The notes: generated by a model from the sequence alone, not told the origin. A stretch of 42,904 nt of DNA from Methylobacter sp. (GCA_030679035.1 JAUXTH010000113.1:1-42904), one strand, 5' to 3'. Positions 9,746 through 19,355 are shown, counted from the first letter of the stretch. Program-made: numbers and translations.

Positions 9746-10138
9746 TTAACTCTGCTCCCAAGGCAAGCCCTGAAAACGCCAGCCGCCAAGATTGCCCCGA
9801 TGCTTATGCTCATCCAGGGCGCCTTCAAAACCGTCAACAATATTAATCAACAATTGATAACCGGCTTCTTCCAGCGCTTTTGCCGCATCCAGCGAACGTT
9901 GGCCGCTACGGCAAAGCAATAAGATCGGCGCATTGCGGTCAGCTACGAGTCTTTTAACTTCGGCAACAAACTGCGGATTTACCTGCCAATCGGGGGCTTC
10001 CTTCCAGGGAATCGATATGGCGCCTGGCGGGTGCCCGACAAAGGAATGTTCGACTTTCGTTCTTACATCCACCAATACCGCATCGGAATTATTCTGTAAC
10101 AATTCCCAGGCTTGTTGGGGATCTAAATTTTCTATCAT
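9746..10138 (-). CDS. rhodanese-like domain sulfurtransferase
   Basis: A 130-residue single-domain rhodanese. The active-site loop is LLCRSGQRS with catalytic Cys at about residue 76; the N-terminal DAVLVDVRTKVEHSFVGHPPGA and the C-terminal VDGFEG are typical. No signal peptide, so cytoplasmic. I chose the ATG at 10138 (MIENLDPQQAW) because homologous domains begin there; an ATG at 10174 in the same frame has no ribosome binding site. The specific substrate cannot be told. Confidence 0.88.
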   Translation of the reverse strand: MIENLDPQQAWELLQNNSDAVLVDVRTKVEHSFVGHPPGAISIPWKEAPDWQVNPQFVAEVKRLVADRNAPILLLCRSGQRSLDAAKALEEAGYQLLINIVDGFEGALDEHKHRGNLGGWRFQGLPWEQS

Positions 10139-10461
10139 TGTGTTAATCTCTAGGTGCGTCTTTGGCCGCATCATGCGTTGCTTTATGAACGTGCTTATTG
10201 TCTCATAAAAGCCTGATAAAACGGCAATCCATCCGATTTATAACCGCTTATTATCGCATCCCCTAGGCCAGGGTCAAGAAATCGACTCAAGACGACAGCA
10301 TCAAAACGGTATCCTGAGTAACCGGAATCGGCGTTTTTTCTTGGCGGGCGTTGATATTGAGCCCTCTGCCGAGGGTTGCGCTGGCAGAGGTAGAGCCGAT
10401 CGTTACAGACAAAAAACTGGGCAGCGACCGCCAGAAATGCCCGGCCAATCAATGCCCTATT
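10139..10461. other. intergenic region without a supported gene
   Basis: About 320 bases between the rhodanese gene and the LysR gene, both on the minus strand. An 85-codon minus-strand frame exists here but has low-complexity, repeat-like content and no family resemblance. I see no RNA gene or clear terminator. Confidence 0.5.
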
Positions 10462-11370
10462 TTATTCCGTTGCGGGCAGGCTAACCCGATGTTCCAGCCA
10501 GTCCTGCAAAAAGTCCATAAAACCCCTAACTTTGGCGGACAAATATTTTCGATGCGGATAGACCGCATGGACATCCAGAGGCGGCGAAGTGTAATTTTCC
10601 AGCACAACTTTCAGCCTACCCTTTTCAATATCCCTGCCCACAATGTAAGTCGGCAGCATCACCAGCCCCAAACCATTTACTGCGGCGATTCGTATCGGGT
10701 CGGCGACATTTGCCGACATCCGGCCTGAAACAGTTATTCCCGTATAGCCGGCTTCGCCTTTGAACAGCCATTTATTCCTCGGCGCGATAGCCCAATTAAC
10801 CAGGCAGCTGTGATCTTCCAAATCTTCCGGCGCCTGGGGAATACCGTGTTGCGCAAAATAGTCCGGCGACCCGCAAACCACCAGCGACGAACTAGCCAAT
10901 TTTCGTGCAAACATACTGGTATCATCCAGCGCGCCCAAAGAAATAGCGACATCGATGCCTTCATCGATCAAGTCGCCGGGGCTGCTCTGCAAAATCATCT
11001 CTACGGTCAAATCAGGATGTATTTTCATGAATGCCGACACTGCATGAGCGATATGCGTCGCGCCGATGACCGGTGGAGCGCTGATCCTTAACACCCCGCG
11101 AGGTTCAGTCTGTAAATGCGTTACCGCCGCCTCCATCTCCTCAACCTCAAGCAACACCTGCTGGCAGCGTTCCAGATAGGAGGCACCCACGTCGGTCAGA
11201 CTTAGGCTGCGCGTGGTGCGGTTGAATAATCGCGTACCCAGCACTCCTTCAAGATGCATAATATGCTTGGTTGCCATGGCTCTGGAAATATCCAGGTCGC
11301 GCGCACCGCCGGCAAAGCTTCCGGCCTTTGCCACGCGCACAAAAACATTCATGCTGGTTAGTTTGTCCAT
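10462..11370 (-). CDS. LysR-family transcriptional regulator
   Basis: A 302-residue regulator. The N-terminal winged helix-turn-helix (residues 5-62, MNVFVRVAKAGSFAGGARDL, then LGTRLFNRTTRSLSLTDVG) is followed by a periplasmic-binding-like effector domain. The sequence style (RGVLRISAPP, then DVAISLGALDDTSMFARKL) puts it in the large CrgA/DmlR-like subgroup. The target is unknown; the adjacent gene on the same strand is the dehydratase rather than a divergent target. Its first codons are part of a tandem ~60-bp duplication that extends upstream into the 3' end of that dehydratase gene. Confidence 0.93.
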   Translation of the reverse strand: MDKLTSMNVFVRVAKAGSFAGGARDLDISRAMATKHIMHLEGVLGTRLFNRTTRSLSLTDVGASYLERCQQVLLEVEEMEAAVTHLQTEPRGVLRISAPPVIGATHIAHAVSAFMKIHPDLTVEMILQSSPGDLIDEGIDVAISLGALDDTSMFARKLASSSLVVCGSPDYFAQHGIPQAPEDLEDHSCLVNWAIAPRNKWLFKGEAGYTGITVSGRMSANVADPIRIAAVNGLGLVMLPTYIVGRDIEKGRLKVVLENYTSPPLDVHAVYPHRKYLSAKVRGFMDFLQDWLEHRVSLPATE

Positions 11371-11487
11371 TTACAAAAAGCTCCCGGCTAAGGCGATCCG
11401 AGCGAAAACGTTCATGCAGGTGTGTTATCCATTTACGAAAAGTTCCCGGCTAAGGCGATCCGAATGCAAACTTTCACGCAGTCTGTC
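11341..11487 (-). repeat. ~60-bp tandem duplication spanning dehydratase 3' end and lysR 5' end
   Basis: Two closely similar direct units lie at 11341-11400 and 11404-11462; both contain CCCGGCTAAGGCGATCCG. Read on the minus strand, the region just inside the LysR start (MNVFVRVAKAGSFA) is a diverged third relative: the middle unit reads MNVFARIALAGSF and then stops. The promoter-proximal unit, in the LysR register, reads VKVCIRIALAGNFS before a stop, while in the dehydratase frame it encodes the terminal ~18 residues. This looks like repeated duplication of a lysR start region. Confidence 0.8.
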
Positions 11488-13452
11488 TTCTTTCCACAGC
11501 ACATCTTCAATTTCACACTGCGGCACAAAACCGGCAACAGCAGCGGCCAAAATCTCCCTAACCCGCTCAAAATCATCATCTTCCGTTGCTTGTTTTAATG
11601 TCGCCAGCATTTTCTCCAGCTCGGGCCAGGGAATAACGTGCTCCTGTGCCCGCATGATTCTTGCGTGATCTGTTTTTGAAACATTGTCGCCGATCAAAAG
11701 TTCTTCATACAATTTTTCACCTGGCCTTAAACCGGTATAGCTGATCTCAATATCGCCGTCGGGATGCTCGGCATCTTTGATTTCCAGACCGCTCAAATGG
11801 ATCATACGTTTGGCCAGATCAACAATGCGAATAGGTTCGCCCATGTCCAGCACAAACACGTCACCGCCCAGGCCCATTGCTCCAGCCTGAATAACCAGCT
11901 GCGATGCTTCGGGTATGGTCATAAAATAGCGGATGATTCTTTCGTCGGTAACCGTAACCGGCCCGCCTCTTGCGATCTGCTCTTTAAATAAGGGCACAAC
12001 CGATCCTGAGGAGCCTAATACATTGCCGAACCGTACCATAGTAAAGCGGGTAGGGTTGCTAGCAGCATTTAAACTGAGCGCCTGTAAAATCAGCTCGGCA
12101 AAGCGCTTGGTCGCGCCCATGGTATTGGTTGGTCTGACGGCTTTATCCGTTGAAATGAGGACAAAGGTTTCAACTCCGGTTTTTATCGCGGCTTGTGCGG
12201 TACGCAAAGTTCCAAAGACGTTGTTCCAGATCGCTTCACCCGGATTTTTTTCGACCATCGGCACATGCTTATAAGCCGCCGCGTGGTAGATGGTTTGCAC
12301 TCTGAAAGCCTTGCACGTCTTTTCAGTACGCCCACCATTCGAGACCGAACCTAACACAGGAATAAGTTTTATATCGCCAGGGGTGGTGTGTATGCCGCCA
12401 GCCAGTTGGGAACTGGCGCGGCGCTTGCCTAACAGATGCTGCAGTTCTTTCTCTATCGCATAAAGTGCAAATTCACTGAGTTCAAAAAGAATCAACGACT
12501 TCGGTTGCAACTGAATAATTTGTCGACAAAGTTCGGAGCCGATAGAGCCTCCTGCACCGGTTACCATCACCACCTTGCCGACAATATTGGCATACAGCAG
12601 CGATTGATCCGGCGGCACAGCGTCACGGCCCAACAGATCGGTAATATCGACCTCCTGCAGCTCATCAACGGTGATCTTGCCTTGGGCAATGTCCGACAAG
12701 CCGGGCATAGACATCACGTGAACGGCAAAAGGCTCCAGCAAGCGGATGATTTCACTTTTACGCGCCCGACTAGCCGACGGCATAGCCAGCAAAACATCTG
12801 AAACCTGATGTCTTTCTATCACGTGTCCCAGTGAACTGAGCGGATAAATCCTAAGACCGTTGACCTTTTGCTTATGCAACAACACGTCATCATCGACAAA
12901 AGCGACCGGCCTGAACTCACGACCATAGCCTAACGCGGAAGCCAACTGTACGCCGGCGTTTCCAGCTCCGTAAATCACCACGTTTTTTTTGCTGTGATTT
13001 TTTGCTCCCCGGCCCCCAGCCAGATTCAAATAAAGCTCTCCCAACCACCAGCGCGCAAAAAAACGGCTGCCACCCACGAGCAGCAGCATATTCAACCAGT
13101 TTAGCGGCAACACTGTCCGAGGGAGACCCATGATGCCGGACTCATGCAGGACAACCGCAAAAACTAGCGCATAAAGCGTAGTGGCCTGAATAATAGTCCA
13201 TAATGCTCTGACCTCAATGTAACGAATAATCGCATGGTACAGGCCCATCTTGACAAAAATAGGCACTGCGATGACGGGGGCCGCAGCAAACAGATACCAC
13301 TCATTGCCTTTAGGGCTATAAAGCTCTCCTAAGCGTAAGGAAAAAGCCGCCCATAGCGCAAACATGGCAAAAAATATATCAGCACTAATCAGGATGAAGG
13401 CCTTCTTTTGTCGAGGAAGGCTGATAAACCAAGTGCGCGTTTGTGATCTCAT
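11425..13452 (-). CDS. membrane nucleotide-sugar 4,6-dehydratase/epimerase (WbpM/CapD family)
   Basis: A 675-residue polysaccharide biosynthesis protein. N-terminal transmembrane segments (about residues 18-135) are followed by a first nucleotide-binding domain (GAGNAGVQLA, 162-171) and an SDR catalytic domain with VTGAGGSIGSELCRQ (297-311), STDKAVRP (434-441) and the MGATK motif (445-449). This is the layout of UDP-GlcNAc 4,6-dehydratases such as WbpM, which start O-antigen or capsule sugar synthesis. It stands alone, without glycosyltransferases nearby. The start has a good AGGA site. The last ~18 residues lie in a tandem duplication shared with the lysR start and may not be original. Confidence 0.93.
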   Translation of the reverse strand: MRSQTRTWFISLPRQKKAFILISADIFFAMFALWAAFSLRLGELYSPKGNEWYLFAAAPVIAVPIFVKMGLYHAIIRYIEVRALWTIIQATTLYALVFAVVLHESGIMGLPRTVLPLNWLNMLLLVGGSRFFARWWLGELYLNLAGGRGAKNHSKKNVVIYGAGNAGVQLASALGYGREFRPVAFVDDDVLLHKQKVNGLRIYPLSSLGHVIERHQVSDVLLAMPSASRARKSEIIRLLEPFAVHVMSMPGLSDIAQGKITVDELQEVDITDLLGRDAVPPDQSLLYANIVGKVVMVTGAGGSIGSELCRQIIQLQPKSLILFELSEFALYAIEKELQHLLGKRRASSQLAGGIHTTPGDIKLIPVLGSVSNGGRTEKTCKAFRVQTIYHAAAYKHVPMVEKNPGEAIWNNVFGTLRTAQAAIKTGVETFVLISTDKAVRPTNTMGATKRFAELILQALSLNAASNPTRFTMVRFGNVLGSSGSVVPLFKEQIARGGPVTVTDERIIRYFMTIPEASQLVIQAGAMGLGGDVFVLDMGEPIRIVDLAKRMIHLSGLEIKDAEHPDGDIEISYTGLRPGEKLYEELLIGDNVSKTDHARIMRAQEHVIPWPELEKMLATLKQATEDDDFERVREILAAAVAGFVPQCEIEDVLWKEDRLRESLHSDRLSRELFVNG

Positions 13453-13849
13453 GAATTAATCCTACTTGTTTTCCGCAGCTTCTATTAAAAATTATGTAGC
13501 TTCAACGTGTTGTTAATATTAAGCTGTTTAAAAGCATGAAAGATTTATTGGCCTATCGATTTTGCTTTCGTCACAAAGGAACAAATCTATCATGCGAATG
13601 CAAAAACGAATTCACATTCAATGGGGAATTATACAGAATTCTGCAGCGTTTCTTAATCAAATAGCCTCAATGCTCCAAATCAGGAACTATGCAGAAAGAG
13701 CCTAGGCCTTATAGTATGGAGATAAGCGGTCAAAAAGTACGCTTAAAATATACCTTCAACCTTGCGCAATCTGCGCGTCATGTTTCATACAGTGCCAATA
13801 CGGCATGAAATAGTAACGATGCAAACACCGCCCAGCGTCAATTTTAAAA
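13453..13849. other. divergent intergenic region without a supported gene
   Basis: A ~400-base AT-rich gap between the divergent dehydratase and transglutaminase genes. It presumably holds both promoters, but no consensus pair stands out. No convincing RNA gene, large palindrome or small coding region was found; short frames in it lack ribosome sites and family features. Confidence 0.5.
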
Positions 13850-15772
13850 ATGAAACCCGATAAAAACGTTTTAATCTTTCTACTGACCGCCATCGGGCTG
13901 ATTGTCTTTCCGCATGTCCAGCACATCCCGGCAACCGTGTTCGGCTTTTTTTGCCTGTTGCTGGGTTGGCGATTTGTCGGTATTTGGAAACAAAACTGGC
14001 TGCCGGGCACTCCGGTTATTTTGTTGCTGGTCGCCTCCGGAACAGCGCTGCTGTATAGCCAGCATCAAGGCCTGCTAGGGCGCGATGCCGGAACCCATTT
14101 GTTCATTATAGCCCTGGGGCTTAAATTACTGGAGATTAAAGACGAGCGCGACCTCTACCTGATTACTTACCTGGCATTCATCGTCGCGGCCTCCCAGTTT
14201 TTATACGAACAAAGCATACTGATGGCGGCTTATATCCTGTTGGTTTGCTGCGTGCTGTTGGCGACGCTGGTTTATATCAACAGCTGCAAGGCGCAAACAT
14301 TAGCGGCATTTAAAACAGCGGGCATTATCACCGTCCAGGCTCTGCCGATTGCGGTGGCCTTGTTTGTTTTATTTCCCCGAGTTGAAGCACCAAAATGGAT
14401 GCTGTTTAACGATCCGCATCAAGCCAGGGCAGGCTTAAGCGACAGCATGGAACCCGGCTCCATCAGCGATCTGGGTGAGTCTGACGAGCTGGTGTTCCGG
14501 GTAAAATTTGCAGGAGCCATTCCCCCGCCTGGACAGCGTTATTGGCGCGGCCCGGTTTTGTCACATACCGACGGCAAACGCTGGACGCAAACCGCTTTCA
14601 AAACGCCCTTGCGCAGACCTGTTGTTACCGGCACGCCTTATCAATATACGATCCTGATGGAGCCGCAGGATAAAAACTGGGTTTTTGCGCTGGATATGCC
14701 CATAGAATTTTCCTCGCCATTAGTCCGAAATAGCAGTTACCAGCTCATTACCTTAGACAATCCCGATAAACGCGCCGAATATAAAGTAACGTCCTATCCA
14801 AACTTCAACACCGGCTTGGTCGACCCTGGCGAATACGCCGCCGTAACACAGCTGCCCGTCGAGCCGTCAGATAAAATTAAACAGCTGGTCAGTCAGCTAC
14901 AGGGTTTTGGCAGCCCTCCCGACAATTTTATCAAGCTGTTGTTAAACCATTTCAGGGAGGAAGACTTTCATTACACCCTGACCCCGCCGATTATGGAAGA
15001 AAATCCGATAGAAAGCTTTTTGTTTAAAACCCGATACGGATTTTGTAGCCATTACGCCTCCGCCTTCGTGTACTTAATGCGCGTCGCCCATATTCCGGCA
15101 CGCGTCGTGACCGGCTATCAAGGCGGGGAACTGAACAAAGCCGGCAATTTTCTGGAAATAAGACAAGCCGACGCTCATGCCTGGGCCGAAGTTTGGCTAA
15201 AGGATCGCGGATGGGTTCGGGTAGACCCTACAGCAGCCATCGCACCGGAAAGAATCGAGCGGAATATTAACCTGAATAGTCAAACTTTCGGAGACATTGC
15301 AGCGGTAAATAATCCGGCCTACAACTGGCTAAAACAGGCGCGCCAACTGTGGGGTAGTGTCGATTACAGTTGGCAACACTGGGTCATCAATTACGACAAC
15401 AAGAGCCAGTCCAGCTTCCTGTCGTCATTCGGCATCAACGACCTAAGAACGTTGGTTTACTGGATGATCGCCGTCATAGCATCGATAACAGCCGCACTTT
15501 GCTGGTTTTTGCTCTATCAAAAGCCGAAAACCGCCGATAAAGTGTTGCTGATCTACAGCCGGTTTTGTAAAAAACTTGTCAAGCATGGGCTGGTCAGAAA
15601 CTCAGGGGAGGGGGTTAAAGATTTTGCCGAAAGAGTCAAAATAAAACTGCCCGAGCAGGCAACGGATATAGACCAAATCACCGCAGTATTTATCAAACTG
15701 CGTTACGGACGTGCTGCAACCGGTGAGGATTTGCAGCAACTCAAAACGCTGGTGGGTTTATTCAACGCTTGA
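13850..15772 (+). CDS. tgpA: TgpA-like membrane transglutaminase (DUF3488 + transglutaminase core)
   Basis: A 640-residue membrane protein. An N-terminal DUF3488 region with about five to six transmembrane segments (residues 8-175) is followed by a periplasmic transglutaminase-like domain. A last membrane segment lies near 540-560 and a cytosolic DUF4129-like tail follows. The catalytic triad is visible: Cys399 (TRYGFCSHYASAFVYL), His443 (DAHAWAEVWL) and Asp459 (GWVRVDPT). In Pseudomonas the homologue is essential and sits with a MoxR ATPase and a DUF58 gene; neither is beside it here. No strong ribosome site precedes the ATG. Confidence 0.93.
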   Translation: MKPDKNVLIFLLTAIGLIVFPHVQHIPATVFGFFCLLLGWRFVGIWKQNWLPGTPVILLLVASGTALLYSQHQGLLGRDAGTHLFIIALGLKLLEIKDERDLYLITYLAFIVAASQFLYEQSILMAAYILLVCCVLLATLVYINSCKAQTLAAFKTAGIITVQALPIAVALFVLFPRVEAPKWMLFNDPHQARAGLSDSMEPGSISDLGESDELVFRVKFAGAIPPPGQRYWRGPVLSHTDGKRWTQTAFKTPLRRPVVTGTPYQYTILMEPQDKNWVFALDMPIEFSSPLVRNSSYQLITLDNPDKRAEYKVTSYPNFNTGLVDPGEYAAVTQLPVEPSDKIKQLVSQLQGFGSPPDNFIKLLLNHFREEDFHYTLTPPIMEENPIESFLFKTRYGFCSHYASAFVYLMRVAHIPARVVTGYQGGELNKAGNFLEIRQADAHAWAEVWLKDRGWVRVDPTAAIAPERIERNINLNSQTFGDIAAVNNPAYNWLKQARQLWGSVDYSWQHWVINYDNKSQSSFLSSFGINDLRTLVYWMIAVIASITAALCWFLLYQKPKTADKVLLIYSRFCKKLVKHGLVRNSGEGVKDFAERVKIKLPEQATDIDQITAVFIKLRYGRAATGEDLQQLKTLVGLFNA

Positions 15773-15778
15773 TTATAG

Positions 15779-16222
15779 TTATTTAGCCTTTTCCACATCA
15801 AACACCGTGCCGCGAATCGCGATGACTTTTACCTTGGTGTTAATGTCGCAATCTTCCCCGTGAACCTTCCAAATGGAATCGTCTACTTTGATTTTGCCCT
15901 CGCCGTTTTCTATCGGCTTGTACAGGCTGAAGATCCTGCCGATGTACTGGTCGCCCCGCTTATTCAACAACGGATGGTCTGTTGCGATGGGATGTTTTTT
16001 GCCGTAAAGCTTCCAGGCGGTGATCGCCGCAACAGACAGTACGGAAAAAATCAATATCTGTAAATCGATACCGATTGCAGGCATCAGCAATAACAAACAG
16101 CCGGTCACGAAGCCGGAAGCCGCCATCCACAGGAAGAAAAAACCGGGAGCCAGCAGTTCGACTACCAACAGAATCAGGGCGAGTACCCACCAGTTCCAAA
16201 AAACAATCTCCAGTTCAGCCAT
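15779..16222 (-). CDS. NfeD family membrane protein
   Basis: A 147-residue short NfeD protein. Two to three N-terminal transmembrane segments (LALILLVVELLAPGFFFLWM and the next ~40 residues) precede a soluble OB-fold domain (about 90-147, with KVDDSIWKVHGED). Short NfeD proteins work with SPFH/stomatin partners in membrane-domain organisation. It starts one base after the paraslipin stop codon, so the two form one operon. Convergent with the transglutaminase gene. Confidence 0.9.
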   Translation of the reverse strand: MAELEIVFWNWWVLALILLVVELLAPGFFFLWMAASGFVTGCLLLLMPAIGIDLQILIFSVLSVAAITAWKLYGKKHPIATDHPLLNKRGDQYIGRIFSLYKPIENGEGKIKVDDSIWKVHGEDCDINTKVKVIAIRGTVFDVEKAK

Positions 16223-16223
16223 G

Positions 16224-17135
16224 TCAGCTCTTCTTGGTCATGGCTTCTTTGGCCAGTTCGCCAATGCCGCCGAGGGCGCCGATCACGCTTGACGAATCCA
16301 GCGGCATGAAAACCAGCTTGCTGTTGCCTGAGGCGCCTATGTCTTTTAACGCCTCAATGTATTTTTGAGCGACAAAATAGTTGATGGCCTGGACGTCGCC
16401 TTTGCTGATTGCCTCCGAGACCATTAATGTCGCTTTGGCTTCGGCCTGGGCCAAACGTTCGCGGGCGTCGGCATCGCGGTAAGAGGCTTCTTTGCGGCCT
16501 TCCGCTTCCAGAATGGCCGCCTGTTGCGCGCCTTCCGCGCGTAAAATCTCGGACTGCCTTAAACCCTCGGCCTCCAGAATCGAGGCGCGTTTCAAGCGTT
16601 CGGCTTTCATTTGCCGGCCCATCGCTTCGACCAAATCTTTGGGCGGAGCAATGTCTTTTATTTCAATACGAGTGACCTTGATGCCCCACGGTGTCGTGGC
16701 ATCGTCGACAACGGACAACAGTCGCGCATTGATGTCATCCCGGCGCGACAGCAGCTCGTCCAGATCCATCGAACCCATCACGGTACGGATATTGGTCATC
16801 ACCAGGTTCAAAATGGCCCAACCCAGCTGGCTGACTTCATAAGCGGCTTTGGCGGCATCCATGACTTGGTAAAAAATCACCCCGTCCACGGTCACCATCG
16901 CGTTATCTTTGGTGATGACTTCCTGTGACGGCACATCCATCACCTGCTCCATCATCACCATCTTTTTGCCGATACGGTCGATAATCGGCACGATAATATT
17001 CAAGCCAGGGGTCAGTGTGTTGGTATATTTGCCGAAACGCTCGACCGTATATTCCATGCCCTGGGGAACCGACTTGACGGCCAAAAATACCATTAAGACA
17101 GCGAAAACCAAAAATGCTAAAGCAAAACCACCCAT
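16224..17135 (-). CDS. SPFH-domain paraslipin / stomatin-like protein (QmcA type)
   Basis: 303 residues from the ATG at 17135. That start is chosen because AGGAGG lies four bases upstream (17140-17145), even though a longer frame exists. One N-terminal membrane segment is followed by the SPFH domain ([19 protein letters not shown] to about residue 180). A long coiled coil with repeated EAEG units ([19 protein letters not shown]) leads to a C-terminal oligomerisation region. The family forms membrane microdomain scaffolds with NfeD. Operon with the downstream NfeD gene. Confidence 0.93.
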   Translation of the reverse strand: MGGFALAFLVFAVLMVFLAVKSVPQGMEYTVERFGKYTNTLTPGLNIIVPIIDRIGKKMVMMEQVMDVPSQEVITKDNAMVTVDGVIFYQVMDAAKAAYEVSQLGWAILNLVMTNIRTVMGSMDLDELLSRRDDINARLLSVVDDATTPWGIKVTRIEIKDIAPPKDLVEAMGRQMKAERLKRASILEAEGLRQSEILRAEGAQQAAILEAEGRKEASYRDADARERLAQAEAKATLMVSEAISKGDVQAINYFVAQKYIEALKDIGASGNSKLVFMPLDSSSVIGALGGIGELAKEAMTKKS

Positions 17136-17312
17136 AGAACCTCCTGAATTTTTTGACACGGGATGTGTCGATCTTCAAGCGACTGAAAAAGCAATACTGA
17201 ACAATTCAGACCTTGATAAAGTAAAACCGTTAAAATAACATCGTGCGGGTTGCAAACAGCCGTGCAACTAATAATATAAATCTATCTAAATGTAAGTTAA
17301 CGAGTAATTATA

Positions 17313-17627
17313 ATGCTGATAACCGCCGCTTTTCATACAGGGATCTGGACCCTGCTCTTTTTAATTGTCGGAATGATTAAACCGAAATGGCCTTTATTCT
17401 TTTTGAAAAAGCCGGACAGGTTTTTGGTTCTGATTATATCGACCGTCTTGTTTATGATTACCTTTACGCTGTTTGGCGAAGGCAATCGGCAAAAAGCTGC
17501 TGAGGAAAAGGCAGCTAAAGAAGTTGTATCCAAAATTGCAAATCCGGCTTCGGCACCTGTTCCTGTTACGGCCCCTGTTCCGGTACCAGAAATTCCCGCG
17601 ACTAAACCCGCTTCGCCGAAGCATTAA
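17313..17627 (+). CDS. small membrane protein, unknown function
   Basis: A 104-residue protein that I do not recognise. Two hydrophobic segments (about 8-24 and 40-56) flank a short basic loop (KPKWPLFFLKKPDR). A basic/alanine-rich helix and a Pro/Val/Ala-rich tail with PVPVTAPVPVPE repeats follow. The first half resembles widespread small inner-membrane proteins. Its stop is directly followed by the open frame of the methyltransferase gene. Confidence 0.65.
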   Translation: MLITAAFHTGIWTLLFLIVGMIKPKWPLFFLKKPDRFLVLIISTVLFMITFTLFGEGNRQKAAEEKAAKEVVSKIANPASAPVPVTAPVPVPEIPATKPASPKH

Positions 17628-17684
17628 CTTCGGGCGACAGGCCTGATAACTTTATTCAAGGCGCTTGCCTCGCAAGCGCTGGGC

Positions 17685-18398
17685 TTGGCGCTTGCCATCG
17701 CCCTGGCCTGGATGACGCCTGCGCTGTTTCACGGCGCATGGCGTCTGGCGTTGGTACAGGGCGTTGCGGCGGCCTTGTGGTCTCGCGTTTTGCGCCAGCC
17801 GTATTGGTGGGCGCCCATCCATTTGCTGTTCCTGCCCGCGGCTATCGCCCTGCTTACCTTGCAACTGCCTTCCTGGCTGTATCTGCTGGTCGTGCTGCTG
17901 CTGGCGCTGGTGTTCTGGGGTACGGTCAAGGGTGATGTGCCGCTGTTTTTGTCCTCTACCGCCGTAGCGGATGCGTTAACAGTCATTGTTGATAGGGAAA
18001 ATGCCGGTGCGTTCGCCGACCTGGGGGCGGGAGTTGGTTCGGCCGCAGTGCCGCTGGCGCAGCATCGTGCCATGATAGTCGATGCGTGGGAACGTGCGCC
18101 GTTGCCGTGGCTGGTCACTGCTTGGCGCTGCCGGAAGTTACCGAATGCGAGCGCAAAACGCGAGAGCTTATGGGGTTGTGACCTTGCCCGCTATGATGTG
18201 GTGTTTGCGTTTCTTTCCCCGGCGGTGATGGTAAAGCTGGGTGAGAAAGTCAGGCGTGAAATGCGCCCCGGCAGCTTGTTCGTCTCCTCATCCTTTCCTG
18301 TGCCGGATTGGCAGCCAGAATCGGTGGTACAGATTGAAGACCGACGCGGGGTTAAGCTATTTTGCTACCGGGTCGTAACTACTCAGCAGAAAAAATAG
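17685..18398 (+). CDS. membrane-associated class I SAM-dependent methyltransferase-like protein
   Basis: About 237 residues from a TTG at 17685; the frame is open back to 17628, so the true start may be another non-ATG codon upstream. The N-terminal third has about three hydrophobic helices. The rest is methyltransferase-like: a glycine-rich FADLGAGVGSAAVPLAQ (motif I), then DAWERAPLPWLVTAWRC and RYDVVFAFLSPAVM. The substrate is unknown. It overlaps the edge of a palindromic repeat at its 3' end. Confidence 0.72.
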   Translation: MALAIALAWMTPALFHGAWRLALVQGVAAALWSRVLRQPYWWAPIHLLFLPAAIALLTLQLPSWLYLLVVLLLALVFWGTVKGDVPLFLSSTAVADALTVIVDRENAGAFADLGAGVGSAAVPLAQHRAMIVDAWERAPLPWLVTAWRCRKLPNASAKRESLWGCDLARYDVVFAFLSPAVMVKLGEKVRREMRPGSLFVSSSFPVPDWQPESVVQIEDRRGVKLFCYRVVTTQQKK

Positions 18399-18546
18399 AA
18401 CGCTGATGACGCTGATTGCTTATGATTTAATAAGATTTTTCCTTTTTTGATAAAGTGTTGCGTCTTTATTACGAAGTTCAAGAACAAGCCTCAACTCATA
18501 AAATTCTGCGTTCATCATAATCAATCAGCGTCATCTGTGTTCCATT
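18392..18546. repeat. imperfect palindrome 'AGAACGCTGATGACGCTGATT...' family
   Basis: The left arm AATAGAACGCTGATGACGCT (18394-18413) is complementary to the right arm AATCAGCGTCATCTGTGTTC (18523-18542) apart from a few bases. The layout, with an AT-rich centre and a GTGTTC/GAAC end, resembles the elements at 1837-2006 and 26563-26644. It separates two convergent genes. Confidence 0.75.
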
Positions 18547-18560
18547 GCATTAGTACTAAG

Positions 18561-19298
18561 CTATGTTTTTAAATACTTCCACCAAAACCAGCTGCGCACA
18601 TGCAGATAATTGCGTATCGGCGTTTTGACCAGCAGTAACAATAAACCAATTGAATACAGGCACCAAACCGCCGCCCATTCGTTGGGATTGCTGGTCGTCA
18701 TCCAAGCCAGTAGCGGTCCGGTAATAATGTGGTAAGTGGTCATTTTCCAGGAGCCGTAGAATATGGGCATTATAAATGCTGCAACAACGTACATATTGAA
18801 CAGCATTAGATTGGCTGTCGCCGGGATTTCCCAGGCGATATGCCAGTCACCGGACGTAGAGCAGATCCGCCTGCCGCAAAACGGTACGTTGAACGACTCG
18901 GCATACAGGATAAACCGGGTTTTGACCTCGTAACAGAACGGCGCCCATTCGAACGGATACAGCCGTATCAGCAAGCAGACCGTCGTCACCAGACAGATAA
19001 AATAAACCGAAGCGGAAATCTTGTCTCTGACTTTTTCGGGGATAAAATACATCGATACCGCGTTGACAAAAAACGGCTGGAACGCGATATGGATATAGCC
19101 CAGCAAGGTCGCCACCTGATTGCCGGGATTGGAGCAGTCGTCAATCACCGTATAGGTATAGGCTTGCAAGGCTTCCATTAACGAAAAGAAGCCCAACGCG
19201 TAACACAGCGGGGCCGGTTCTTTTTTATAGTAGAAATAAGCGGTGCTCGATAATCCGATAGTCGCTAATACAGTTGACGCTTCCCCGCTCCAGCACAT
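18561..19298 (-). CDS. DUF5765 family multi-pass membrane protein
   Basis: A 245-residue integral membrane protein beginning MCWSGEASTVLATIG, the signature start of the DUF5765 family as I know it. About seven hydrophobic segments, with cysteine-containing loops (DDCSNPGN, PFCGRRICSTSGDWHIAW). Function is unknown. It is monocistronic, bounded by a palindromic repeat on one side and the HicBA pair on the other. Confidence 0.78.
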   Translation of the reverse strand: MCWSGEASTVLATIGLSSTAYFYYKKEPAPLCYALGFFSLMEALQAYTYTVIDDCSNPGNQVATLLGYIHIAFQPFFVNAVSMYFIPEKVRDKISASVYFICLVTTVCLLIRLYPFEWAPFCYEVKTRFILYAESFNVPFCGRRICSTSGDWHIAWEIPATANLMLFNMYVVAAFIMPIFYGSWKMTTYHIITGPLLAWMTTSNPNEWAAVWCLYSIGLLLLLVKTPIRNYLHVRSWFWWKYLKT

Positions 19299-19355
19299 AG
19301 ATTTTCCGTTGGTTTGTTGGCTTTAAGAAGTGCGGATGTTTTTACGAACCAAACA

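Noticed and set aside
10195-10452. An 85-codon minus-strand coding region
   Set aside because: No ribosome site and no family resemblance; its composition suggests chance reading of intergenic repeat-like DNA.
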